NCBI GenBank assembly: GCA_014239955.1
Contig: JAAZXW010000009.1
Location: 1 to 64,000, forward strand
DNA length: 64,000 nt
Source of the DNA: Methanobacteriota archaeon
Lineage (GTDB): Archaea; Thermoplasmatota; Poseidoniia; Poseidoniales; Thalassarchaeaceae
Reading direction: 5' to 3'
Numbering within the stretch: the stretch's first letter is position 1; every line of letters begins with the position of its first letter. The notes below the pieces were generated by a model. The model did no database searches, was not told the DNA's origin, and saw nothing but the letters and a program-made list of their open reading frames with translations. The position numbers and the translations under genes are program-made. Below, piece after piece: positions 10,190 to 19,311 of this stretch.

Positions 10190-10310
10190 ATCCCCTCTCC
10201 TAGTCGGGCCATTGGCCCAAGCAACATCTGTCGGAAAATCAAATCACAGTTATATCTTGCTGAGTTAAGTTCGTGTTGCTGGTTTCTGTAGCATTTTCTT
10301 CCAGAATTTG

Positions 10311-11258
10311 CTACTTGACTTCTTCCCGGGGGAAGATCAGCGCCACAAGCAATCCAGACAAAGTAACAATGATCCCCGGAGCAGGTAGATTGGACTCAAC
10401 CGAATCCTCAGTACTGCTACCCCCGCCTTCCTGACTGCCGGATCCAGAATCCTCCGATGGAGGGGGCTCAACAGATACTCGCACTTCATCTTCTGCCACG
10501 GCATTTCCACCCCCTCCCATTTCCCTCTTCGAGGTCACAGTTACCGTGATGTCACAATGTCTCTTTGGATGGCTCTCAGAAGCTGTAACTCTTAGATCAG
10601 CATCCTTTTCTTTGCCAGCTTCTATATTTCCGCTGAGTAATAGGTCTAGTCCATCATCGGTCGACAACAGCGGGCAGTCATCCTTGACATCCACTTCGCC
10701 CACCCCGTCCTGTGCATTTCCGTTGTTCGTGACAGTGACGGTAAGAATTGTGTCCGAACCCGCATTCATGGGTCCGAACGGTTCAGTAATGTCGACTGTG
10801 AGGTCGAAGATTGAGGGTATCTCCAAGTCCCCTTCCCTGTTCTGAGACGATGATAGTGGATCAGGTACCCCCTGTCTAGCTGTTATCGTCGCAGTAATGG
10901 AGAATTTCTCCTTCTTTTCTGCATCATGCGTTAGTGCGTCAATTCCGCTAATCTTGAGATCGAATGACTCATTGGAGCCTGCAGATATGGTCTCACCTTC
11001 GGGCGCTTCGTGTTTTCCACTGAAAGGGATGCTGAATTCAAACTCGACAGTAATATCGGTCAATCCTGAATTTTCAACAAAGAACTCTACCTTGGCCGAG
11101 CCTTCACTGGAAAGCAAAAATGGGTTAGTTGAGTCTTCCCCAGGGTAGTTGATTCCCAACTCCCAAGATTCCAACTCTTGTGCCGTTGTGGGAGTTGTCG
11201 AGAATAGGTACAATACCAGGATCACTCCGAGCAGCATCGAGCTTACTCTCGAACTCAT
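10311..11258 (-). CDS. Secreted/membrane-anchored protein with CARDB/Ig-like regions
   Basis: Signal peptide MSSRVSSMLLGVILVLYLFSTTPTTA, repeated NSGLTDITVEFEF / TNNGNAQDGVGEV blocks, C-terminal TM; likely start at 11258 (TGATG overlap with the upstream stop codon). Confidence 0.65.
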   Translation of the reverse strand: MSSRVSSMLLGVILVLYLFSTTPTTAQELESWELGINYPGEDSTNPFLLSSEGSAKVEFFVENSGLTDITVEFEFSIPFSGKHEAPEGETISAGSNESFDLKISGIDALTHDAEKKEKFSITATITARQGVPDPLSSSQNREGDLEIPSIFDLTVDITEPFGPMNAGSDTILTVTVTNNGNAQDGVGEVDVKDDCPLLSTDDGLDLLLSGNIEAGKEKDADLRVTASESHPKRHCDITVTVTSKREMGGGGNAVAEDEVRVSVEPPPSEDSGSGSQEGGGSSTEDSVESNLPAPGIIVTLSGLLVALIFPREEVK

Positions 11259-12241
11259 CAACTCACCAGTAAATCCCTGCACGCCCTTTTCGTTAAGACC
11301 TTCACCATCTTTCTTCTATATGACGGAGAGAACCATGTGTTCTGCACTGGCTTTACCGCCTTCCTGATAGATTCGGCGAGATCTTCGATGGTCTCGGCCC
11401 CCCTCCATCTTGAGAGGGCCTCTTCCGCCTCCTCCAGATGCAGACTTGGGATCGACTCGAGACCCGTTGTCGCTACTCGGAGGTTTGCAGGACCACTACT
11501 AGAAACCCCTTTCCAAAGGACGGCAACACCTGCTTCCGGAAAGTCCCAGGAGTCTCGCTGCCTCAACTTCTGGTAGTCGCCACTCCATTCTGCGGAATCT
11601 TCTGGTATGGTGATGTGAGTAACTAATTCCCCACTTTCTAGTACATTTCTTGTCATTCCATCCAATTCAAAGAACTCGCAAAGTGGCAACGATCTAGTTC
11701 CACTGGGCGAGGCAAGATGTATTGTGGCACCAAGACACATCAGTACGGGAGCTAAATCTGCCTGATACGTCGCAACACACAATGTGTTCTGATTCGGTAT
11801 GACTCTGCAATCGGCTCCCGTCCCACAATCACACTTGTAGCACCAGTCAATGGACTCCCTCCATGTCTCAGATTGGTTCACCCAGTAGCATCTGGTGTCT
11901 AGGCAAATGTTTCCTCCTACGGTTCCAGATTTCCTAATCAGAACACTAGCAACAGAATTTGCAGCCTTGGCTAGAACTGGATGTGTGACTGCATCTTCAG
12001 CTAAGTCATTGATGCTAACCATCGCACCAATGTGATTCCCACTCAATTCCCGTAATTCAGGAATCGATGAGAGCGAAATAACATGGCTCTTTACATTGAT
12101 ATGCCATTTGTAGTTAGGCAAGAGGTCTGTTCCACCAGCAATCCAGTCGAAAGCTTCTCCAGAATCAGAAAGATCTCGTGACATATGAAGTGCTTCATCG
12201 AGGCTCTTTGGAGAGAGCACTCGGAAGGGTGGCATTTTCAT
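11258..12241 (-). CDS. Molybdenum hydroxylase FAD-binding subunit, 4-hydroxybenzoyl-CoA reductase beta-like
   Basis: FDWIAGGTDLLPNYK, GTVGGNICLDTRCYWVNQSETWRESIDWCYKCDC... Cys-rich loop; 4-bp overlap with large subunit gene. Confidence 0.85.
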   Translation of the reverse strand: MKMPPFRVLSPKSLDEALHMSRDLSDSGEAFDWIAGGTDLLPNYKWHINVKSHVISLSSIPELRELSGNHIGAMVSINDLAEDAVTHPVLAKAANSVASVLIRKSGTVGGNICLDTRCYWVNQSETWRESIDWCYKCDCGTGADCRVIPNQNTLCVATYQADLAPVLMCLGATIHLASPSGTRSLPLCEFFELDGMTRNVLESGELVTHITIPEDSAEWSGDYQKLRQRDSWDFPEAGVAVLWKGVSSSGPANLRVATTGLESIPSLHLEEAEEALSRWRGAETIEDLAESIRKAVKPVQNTWFSPSYRRKMVKVLTKRACRDLLVS

Positions 12242-15045
12242 TTTGTATCCCCCAAGTGTCTCCTCTCAGTGTGTTTCCAAGCACTTCCTGCAAGGCGTGG
12301 AGATGCGAGGTATTCTTCGTCAGGAGTAACTCTAACCTCCCATCTCGGGTCGACTTCATCCGGCGGAACTGAAGGATCTAGTCCGAACAGAGCCCCATTG
12401 TAGTAGTCATCTCTCTCTTCGTCAAGCCTTCTTTCCTTGTCTCTTAGCCTGTGTTCATCGCCTCGCTTCTCTAGGATTGATTGTAGGTCTGAGTACTCAA
12501 GAGACGGGCATTCAAGATCAGTTGGATCCGATACTCCTTCTGCCCTGCATCGCTCCTCTATCATCTTGAAAACCTTCTCTGGTGTCATGGGGAGTTCCGA
12601 GGTCCTGACTCCGACTGCATCGTAAACAGCATTGCAAACTGCCGGAAGAATAGGGAGAAGAGGGCCCTCTCCAGCTTCCTTTGCCCCAAAGGGCCCCTCT
12701 GGATCATTAGACTCCACGATAATCGGAACTACCTCTGGCATCTCATGGACGCTCGGTATTTTGTAATCAAGGAGGTCTGGGTTCATCAGATTCCCATTTC
12801 GTCCATAACGCATCTCTTCTGAGAGGACCTGGCCCATGCCCATATGGCAGGAACCGATAATTTGCCCCTTCACTGCTAATGGGTTTAGGGCCTTTCCACA
12901 GTCATGCGCCGCCCAGATTTTGTCCACTTTGGTTTGACCAGTCTCAACGTCAACAGTGACCTCTGCAACATAGGCAGAGAATGAGTATGCAGGAGCTAGT
13001 CCTGCTGCAGCCCCTTTGTGAGTTCTGCCCATGGGCGGCGTTCTGTATGCTCCCGATGATACTAATGCCCCCCTATCTTCTTGCGCCTTGTGCAGAGCCT
13101 CCAGGTATGATACGCCTACTGCTGGATCTTTTTTCAGGAAAATTCTGCGATCTCCAATTACCAAACCACTTCTGTCTGCGCCTGTAATTTCTACCGTTGC
13201 ATCAAGGAGATTATCTCTGATATGCATTGCTGCAGAGATAGCAGCATTAGCATTCATGAAGGTGACTCTGGACGAGTATGACCCTAGGTCGACCGGTGAA
13301 GTATCCGAATCTCTGGACTTGACACGAATCATATCAAGAGGTAAACCTAGTACCTCTGCAACAGATTGGGCAACAACGGTGTCGGATCCCTGACCTATGT
13401 CGGCAGCACCGGTATGTACCGTTACTCCTCCGTCCATGTCCACCTTCAGGTGGACTGTAGCATGGGGGAATTTATTCGGATCCCAGTGGATGGGTAACCC
13501 ACTCCCTGATATGAAGAATCCACATCCAATGCCAATCCCCTTGCCCAAAGGTAGATTTCTGAATTTCTTGTCCCACCCGCTCTCTCTCTTCACTCTCTCT
13601 AGGCACTCTCTCATTCCAATACTGGTTACTCTAAATCCCGTAATTGTCGCTGAGTAAGGAGGTAGAAGATTTGCAAGCCGAAGCGTAATAGGATCTACAC
13701 AGAGCTCTTCAGCCAAGTCATCTAGGCCAACTTCAACCGCACACCTAGAGTTTACCGCACCATGCCCTCTCATGGCACCACTGGCCGGTTTATTCGTCCA
13801 AACCCTGGCTCCGGTGTAGTGGAAAGCACCAATCTCGTATGGTGCTGTGTGGAGTACCCCGTTGTAGTAAGTAGTCACATGCCCGAAAGAGGCGAAGGCC
13901 CCACCGTCAATTAGTGCGTCAGTTTCAATCCCACAGATTCTTCCTTGCTTGTCAGCATGGAGATTCATTTCAATCCTAGAGGGGTGGCGGCCTCTGTTTA
14001 CCCAGTAAACCTCCTCCCTATCGAAAGTTATTCGCACGGGCCCACCGGTCTTCCTTGCGAGAATCGCTGCGCACATTTCATGAGGAAAAGGATCAGATTT
14101 TCCACCGAAACCCCCTCCAACAAACGTCCTATGGACATTGATCTGATGCATCGGGATCTCCAATACGTCAGCCAGTGCCCTGTGAAGGTAGTGGGGAACT
14201 TGTTGAGGCGTGTACAGGGTGAGTCTACCCGATGGATCCCAGTTAGCAACCACTGCGTGAGGCTCTGTGAATCCATGATTAACACCCGCAAAAAACCAAT
14301 TTTTCTTGTGGCTGACAATCGCAGATTGCGCCATCCCGGCAATGTCCCCGAACTCTTGGAAAACCCTCTTTTGTATGTTCGACTTTCCGATATGATAGTT
14401 ACCACGGTCATGAATCGGGTTCTCACTATCCTCGAGCCCCTTGCGCATGTCATGAATCGAGTCTAGAATCTCGTACTCAACCTCAATTAGCCTTTCTGCC
14501 TCTCTAGCAGTTGACTCGTCAACTGCAGCCACGCATGCCACAAGATCACCAGCATGTCGAACCTTTTCTACTGCCATCGCATGCTCATCCTTTGTCACAG
14601 GAAGAACCCCGAATCGGTTTTTCGCGTCCGCACCCGTTGCAACCGCAACCACTCCAGGCAACTCAAGGGCCTTGGAGCAGTCAATCGAGAGCACCTTCGC
14701 ATAATGATGCGGTGAACGGACAATTCTTCCAATTAACTCTCCCGGGAGTCTTACATCATCGCCATAATGGGCTTGACCAGTTACTTTCCAAGAGCTATCT
14801 ATCAGTGCAGTCGGTTTTCCGATTACTCGGCCACTTACTAATTCGTCATGCTTGTGGGGCCCCCAGGGTTGATTCAAAGAACCACCTTGTGACTCAGGGA
14901 TCATTTCTGGATCAGTCGCCTTGGAGAAACTGTCCTTCCCTCCAGAACCAGGTCTAGAGAACGGGAGTTTTCCGGGCTGTTGGCGATATCCAATGATCCC
15001 CTCATCGTTTTCTTCTTGCCCCTCACTTCCTTCTTCTTCGGTCAT
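12238..15045 (-). CDS. Molybdopterin-binding large subunit, xanthine dehydrogenase / 4-hydroxybenzoyl-CoA reductase alpha-like
   Basis: VGGGFGGKSDPFPHE, NKPASGAMRGHGAVNSRCAVE, VHTGAADIGQGSDTVVAQ, GAKEAGEGPLLPILPAV. Confidence 0.92.
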   Translation of the reverse strand: MTEEEGSEGQEENDEGIIGYRQQPGKLPFSRPGSGGKDSFSKATDPEMIPESQGGSLNQPWGPHKHDELVSGRVIGKPTALIDSSWKVTGQAHYGDDVRLPGELIGRIVRSPHHYAKVLSIDCSKALELPGVVAVATGADAKNRFGVLPVTKDEHAMAVEKVRHAGDLVACVAAVDESTAREAERLIEVEYEILDSIHDMRKGLEDSENPIHDRGNYHIGKSNIQKRVFQEFGDIAGMAQSAIVSHKKNWFFAGVNHGFTEPHAVVANWDPSGRLTLYTPQQVPHYLHRALADVLEIPMHQINVHRTFVGGGFGGKSDPFPHEMCAAILARKTGGPVRITFDREEVYWVNRGRHPSRIEMNLHADKQGRICGIETDALIDGGAFASFGHVTTYYNGVLHTAPYEIGAFHYTGARVWTNKPASGAMRGHGAVNSRCAVEVGLDDLAEELCVDPITLRLANLLPPYSATITGFRVTSIGMRECLERVKRESGWDKKFRNLPLGKGIGIGCGFFISGSGLPIHWDPNKFPHATVHLKVDMDGGVTVHTGAADIGQGSDTVVAQSVAEVLGLPLDMIRVKSRDSDTSPVDLGSYSSRVTFMNANAAISAAMHIRDNLLDATVEITGADRSGLVIGDRRIFLKKDPAVGVSYLEALHKAQEDRGALVSSGAYRTPPMGRTHKGAAAGLAPAYSFSAYVAEVTVDVETGQTKVDKIWAAHDCGKALNPLAVKGQIIGSCHMGMGQVLSEEMRYGRNGNLMNPDLLDYKIPSVHEMPEVVPIIVESNDPEGPFGAKEAGEGPLLPILPAVCNAVYDAVGVRTSELPMTPEKVFKMIEERCRAEGVSDPTDLECPSLEYSDLQSILEKRGDEHRLRDKERRLDEERDDYYNGALFGLDPSVPPDEVDPRWEVRVTPDEEYLASPRLAGSAWKHTERRHLGDTK

Positions 15046-15046
15046 G

Positions 15047-15637
15047 CTAGTTACCCCCAAATCCTGGGTGAGGGTCACTCTTGGGGATAGTCGAGTCTTC
15101 AATTACAGTTCCAGAGACTAGGATTTCAGAGGCCGCCTTCACCGAGTCAACAATCTGCTGGAAACCAGTACATCGACATAGATTTCCCTCTATTGCCCCC
15201 TTAATCTCTTCTTCATCGGGTCTGGGATTTTTCGATAGTAGTGCTGAAATTACTACTAGGAAACCCGGAGTACAGAATCCGCATTGACTTCCGCCAAATT
15301 CAGCAAAGGTCCGTTGAATAGGGTGTAAATGATGACCATCAGCCAATCCTTCCACAGTGGTAATTGTGGTTGCGTCCGCATCGATAGCTAGGGTCAGACA
15401 GGATAACCTCGGCTCACCATCAATGAGAACAGAACAGCACCCACAGGTCCCCATGTCACATCCACGTTTGGTTCCCAGACTGCCGACTCTATCCCTTAGG
15501 ACATCAAGTAGAATTGCATTACTTTCAATGAAAATAGAGGTCTCCTTGCCGTTAACGTCGGCATTCCATTCGACCTCATCTGGATGAGGGAGCATCGGTA
15601 GTCGGAACTGCACCACATTATGACCAATCGAGCTCAT
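15047..15637 (-). CDS. 2Fe-2S subunit of molybdenum hydroxylase
   Basis: GCDMGTCGCCSVLIDG and CGFCTPGFLV...CRCTGFQQIVDSV cluster motifs. Confidence 0.94.
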   Translation of the reverse strand: MSSIGHNVVQFRLPMLPHPDEVEWNADVNGKETSIFIESNAILLDVLRDRVGSLGTKRGCDMGTCGCCSVLIDGEPRLSCLTLAIDADATTITTVEGLADGHHLHPIQRTFAEFGGSQCGFCTPGFLVVISALLSKNPRPDEEEIKGAIEGNLCRCTGFQQIVDSVKAASEILVSGTVIEDSTIPKSDPHPGFGGN

Positions 15638-15666
15638 CCTTTGAGCATTCGGTTTACAACCAAAAC

Positions 15667-16311
15667 CTATGAGAAATCACTGACGGCCCTCTTAACTACC
15701 TCTGACTCGGCTCTTTTCAGATGTTCTCCGAAGGTACTTCTTGCTATCCCCATATCTTCTGCTAGTTGTTTTAGGGTGACTTCCGAACCATCGTCGTAGT
15801 AACCTCTCAGAACTGCGTGCTCTAGCACTTCTCTCTGCTTTTCCGTCAGAAAATCGTAATTGTTCGCATTACCATTCTTTACCGTATGGACGCTAATCGT
15901 GTCGGGCGGCATAACGGCTCTAACATATTCCAAGAAACTACGTATCGAACTAGAAACTCCAAATATCCTGACTTCTAATCCATTTTTCGAGTCTATACCA
16001 TACGGGGGGTGGACGTAGATGTTTGATAATTCAACTGCCGATAGTGCCAGCGGATGAGTGCACCGTATGCTGACAAGAACGCCATGCTCGTCTTCCTCAT
16101 GAGTCTCCAATACTTCGAAATTTTCCAAGTCTGAGATTTCGGAAAGGGTGTGTCCTTCGTTCATTTGCAACTCGACTAGTTGAGTCACACCGTCAAGTTC
16201 GGTTGAAAGGTGTCCGATAACCCCTAATCTCTTGCATATCCGCATCAGAGTTTCAATCTGGTCAATTCCTTCGAGAGAGGAAACCTTCCAACGCAGGAGA
16301 ACGTTTCTCAT
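15667..16311 (-). CDS. Bat-type (HTH_10) transcriptional regulator
   Basis: C-terminal LTEKQREVLEHAVLRGYYDDGSEVTLKQLAEDMGIARSTFGEHLKRAE. Confidence 0.9.
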   Translation of the reverse strand: MRNVLLRWKVSSLEGIDQIETLMRICKRLGVIGHLSTELDGVTQLVELQMNEGHTLSEISDLENFEVLETHEEDEHGVLVSIRCTHPLALSAVELSNIYVHPPYGIDSKNGLEVRIFGVSSSIRSFLEYVRAVMPPDTISVHTVKNGNANNYDFLTEKQREVLEHAVLRGYYDDGSEVTLKQLAEDMGIARSTFGEHLKRAESEVVKRAVSDFS

Positions 16312-16348
16312 AATTGTGCAAGCCCTTTTTTCTATTTAAGAGACGACC

Positions 16349-17578
16349 CTAGTTCCAGTATGCTTCTCTTATGTCCTGGTTTGACTCCATACAAATCTCG
16401 ACATCAAAGGGCCTCTGCGACATGGCATTGCTTCCATTCAGGTGTTCAATTATGGGTTTGACATTACTTTCATTCACAACCCCCCAGCCAACTTGTGTGC
16501 ACGGGGCCACAGGAGAAACGGGGGTAGTCCCAGATAGTGGGTCCCAAGTGGAAAAGGATGGATACCAAGCAGAGAGATTCATCGCATCTCGTAGGTCATC
16601 GTTAGTAATCGAGAAATCTGTGCCATTGACGATAAATCCCATTCTGCTATCCGGATCAGCTCCAGAAGATAGATCACCGAACTCAGACCTTAGATTTTCT
16701 AGAACATCAGAGAGAAGACCAGCAGTCCTTGGTGTTGCAAAAGATGTACCAGATGTCCAATGGTATCCATCGATGTCATCGTGGTTTGGTAGGAACTGGG
16801 TCCAGTCCGCAGCTATATCTGGATAAGAACCACTCATCGTCTCCTTCTGATCATCATCCTCTTCGGCATACCCGGAAATTCCAATACTCCAAGGAGGGCC
16901 AGCAGTAGAGTCTTGGATTGCCGGAGAAGGAGAGTTATCCGCAGCCCCAGTGTGGATCTTCTTCTCTTGGACCACAGCCACCTTGGTAGCATCCTCGATT
17001 CCAGGTACTGGCAGTGAAAGTATCGGTCCGAAACTAGTTGTGATTACGTCCACTAATGGCTGATTCGCAGCTGCAAGAACTGCAGCATCACTGAATCCCT
17101 CAACAAAGAAAATTACCGCCTCAGGATTTGCATTTAGTACTGCTCCGGTGACTGCGGTTCCATGCCCATCATTTGGATCATCTAGGATCGGGATTTCAGT
17201 ATCATCATCCGGAGTCGTACCAATAATTCTGGATCCCTTGAACCAGACAATGTCGCCCGATTCGATGATATCCCAGCAACTCTCTCGATCGGCCTCGTAC
17301 CTTTCGTTCCATGTTCCATTTTTGGTGATATTGCACACCATGTTAACTCCTAATTGATCAAGAAGCCATTGAGGGTAAGACTCGTTCATGGCGAAGTGAT
17401 CGTGATACACATTGATTCCCGTATCGACAGGAGCAACTACGCTGAATGCACCGAAGCCCACCTCGAGGCCAGTGCCTGTTTCCACCCCCCTAACCTCTTC
17501 TCCTAGGCAACCGACAAAGGTGGCCGTAACCACTAGCATCGCAATCAGAGCAGAGGCCGTTCTCACGGTCTCCCGCAT
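16349..17578 (-). CDS. Subtilisin-like (S8) lipoprotein peptidase
   Basis: Lipobox-like FVGCLGEE; DTGINVYHDHF, HGTAVTGAVLN, SGTSFATPRTAGLL catalytic motifs; start at internal Met chosen to avoid overlap with the upstream gene. Confidence 0.85.
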   Translation of the reverse strand: MRETVRTASALIAMLVVTATFVGCLGEEVRGVETGTGLEVGFGAFSVVAPVDTGINVYHDHFAMNESYPQWLLDQLGVNMVCNITKNGTWNERYEADRESCWDIIESGDIVWFKGSRIIGTTPDDDTEIPILDDPNDGHGTAVTGAVLNANPEAVIFFVEGFSDAAVLAAANQPLVDVITTSFGPILSLPVPGIEDATKVAVVQEKKIHTGAADNSPSPAIQDSTAGPPWSIGISGYAEEDDDQKETMSGSYPDIAADWTQFLPNHDDIDGYHWTSGTSFATPRTAGLLSDVLENLRSEFGDLSSGADPDSRMGFIVNGTDFSITNDDLRDAMNLSAWYPSFSTWDPLSGTTPVSPVAPCTQVGWGVVNESNVKPIIEHLNGSNAMSQRPFDVEICMESNQDIREAYWN

Positions 17579-17597
17579 TTGCTCAAGAATTTCATAC

Positions 17598-18455
17598 TTA
17601 GGTAGGGTTGACTGTCCTTTCCAAGGAAAGCACCTCCGCGCAAACGGCAACCGCAATTTCTTCAGGGGTATCCGCCCCGATATCCAAACCGATAGGGCAC
17701 CTTACAGCTTCTACAACCCTCTTATCAATTCCATTTTCTAATGCTGACTTTTCGAATTCTGACCACTTTTTCTTTGATCCTATTGCACCGATTCTCGGCC
17801 TTTCAATATCTCTAGAAATCCCCAGTAACCCAATCAGTAAGTCTTCATCGACCCCCCAATCATGACTCAGTAGAAGAATATCAGAGAACCTTCGCAGTGA
17901 CTCTTCATTCTCTGTGCGCAGTAACTCTTCTACGGAGCAACATATTAATCCCACAGCGTTAGGGAACCTTTCCAAATTACAGAAATCTTCTCTGACGTCA
18001 AAAACGCTGTATGACCAATTCAGGTTATCGCATACCTTTGCTATGGAGGATCCTACATGCCCACCTCCAGCGATTAGGACGTGAGGCATTGGATTTATGA
18101 CTTCCATAGACACTGTGACGCGACCTCCACACAGGCTGTCCAATGCCGTCACTTCTTTTCCCTTCCCATCTTTGTGCAACAAGAAAACCTCTACACTCCC
18201 CCCTCTTTTTCTTTGTGAAACGTCCTCTGAACGCAACATATCTTCTAGCGCCTGCCCCACTCTTAGCTCAAGTCCAGCACCGCCCACCGTCCCAAACCTA
18301 GAACCGGACGCGCTGATCGCAAGTCTCGCACCGGGCTTTCCCGGAACGCTGCCCTGAGCCTCGATTACAGATGCAATTGCAACCCGTTCGCCTGCTCTCA
18401 ATCTATCTAGAACCCAAGACAGTACGGCTATACTCACGCCTACCTGAGTAGGCAC
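17598..18455 (-). CDS. XdhC/CoxI family protein (molybdenum hydroxylase maturation)
   Basis: VIEAQGSVPGKPGARL...GTVGGAGLE, HVLIAGGGHVGSSIAKVCDNL, RCPIGLDIGADTPEEIAVAVCAEVL. Confidence 0.9.
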   Translation of the reverse strand: MPTQVGVSIAVLSWVLDRLRAGERVAIASVIEAQGSVPGKPGARLAISASGSRFGTVGGAGLELRVGQALEDMLRSEDVSQRKRGGSVEVFLLHKDGKGKEVTALDSLCGGRVTVSMEVINPMPHVLIAGGGHVGSSIAKVCDNLNWSYSVFDVREDFCNLERFPNAVGLICCSVEELLRTENEESLRRFSDILLLSHDWGVDEDLLIGLLGISRDIERPRIGAIGSKKKWSEFEKSALENGIDKRVVEAVRCPIGLDIGADTPEEIAVAVCAEVLSLERTVNPT

Positions 18456-18477
18456 TGTGCCTTTGGAGTTGCGATTC

Positions 18478-19287
18478 CTAACCCAGCGCTACATCCAGAA
18501 TCATCATTATTGTAAAACCCATCATGACTCCCATGGTGGCTATGTCACCGTTCTTACCCCTATGGGCCTCAGGGACCAACTCTTCCACTACTACGAAAAT
18601 CATAGCACCGGCAGCGAAAGCAAGTGCATAGGGGAGTATTGGGTCCATGTAGACTACGGCGGCTGCGCCCAATACGGCTGCAATTGGCTCCACCATTGCG
18701 GATAGCTGACCCCACCAGAAACTCTCTTTCTTTGTCAAGCCCTCCCTCCTTAGTGGAACCGAAACAGCAGCCCCTTCGGGGAAGTTCTGAATTCCTATTC
18801 CTATTGACAATGCAATTGCAGCCCCCATACCATCTCCAGAGGCAGCCGCCCCAAAGGCAACCCCGACTGCAAGTCCTTCGGGAACGTTATGCAGGGTGAT
18901 AGCAGAAATCAGAAGCTTACTCCTGTGCCAACTGGTTTTCATCCCCTCGGTCTCTTCCGGGGGGGCTCCTGGATGGAGATGGGGGAGGAAAGCATCGATT
19001 AACCTCATGCATACGCCTCCCATTATGAATCCAAATGCAGCTGGAAGGACCTTCGAAAGACCCTCTCCATCCGTTTGATCAATTGCTGGACCCAGAAGGC
19101 CGAAACAGCTTGCTGCAATCATTACCCCGGCAGCGAAACCCAGCATACCATCCAGAGCCTTCCTGTTTATTTCGTGAAAGAAAAATACGATTCCGGCTCC
19201 GGCCGCTGTCATGAACCAGGTGAAAATTCCCGCTATCAATGCCTGCTCAATCGGGCTAAAACCTTCTAGCAAATCTTCAGGATTCAC
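18478..19287 (-). CDS. ZIP family metal transporter
   Basis: LHNVPEGLAVGVAFG, IGIGIQNFPEGAAVSVPLRREGLTK, 7-8 TM segments. Confidence 0.92.
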   Translation of the reverse strand: MNPEDLLEGFSPIEQALIAGIFTWFMTAAGAGIVFFFHEINRKALDGMLGFAAGVMIAASCFGLLGPAIDQTDGEGLSKVLPAAFGFIMGGVCMRLIDAFLPHLHPGAPPEETEGMKTSWHRSKLLISAITLHNVPEGLAVGVAFGAAASGDGMGAAIALSIGIGIQNFPEGAAVSVPLRREGLTKKESFWWGQLSAMVEPIAAVLGAAAVVYMDPILPYALAFAAGAMIFVVVEELVPEAHRGKNGDIATMGVMMGFTIMMILDVALG

Positions 19288-19311
19288 GATCCCGGGTTGA
19301 AATTACACTTT

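Noticed and set aside
10190-10310. Possible tRNA in the intergenic gap (segment resembling a T-arm, TCAAATCCCC)
   Set aside because: No cloverleaf, anticodon arm or acceptor stem could be built; more likely promoter region with agttatatc as a TATA-like element.
13945-14466. 173-aa plus-strand ORF (and 14028..14453 minus-frame alternative)
   Set aside because: Shadow ORFs inside the molybdopterin subunit gene, which has unambiguous motifs.
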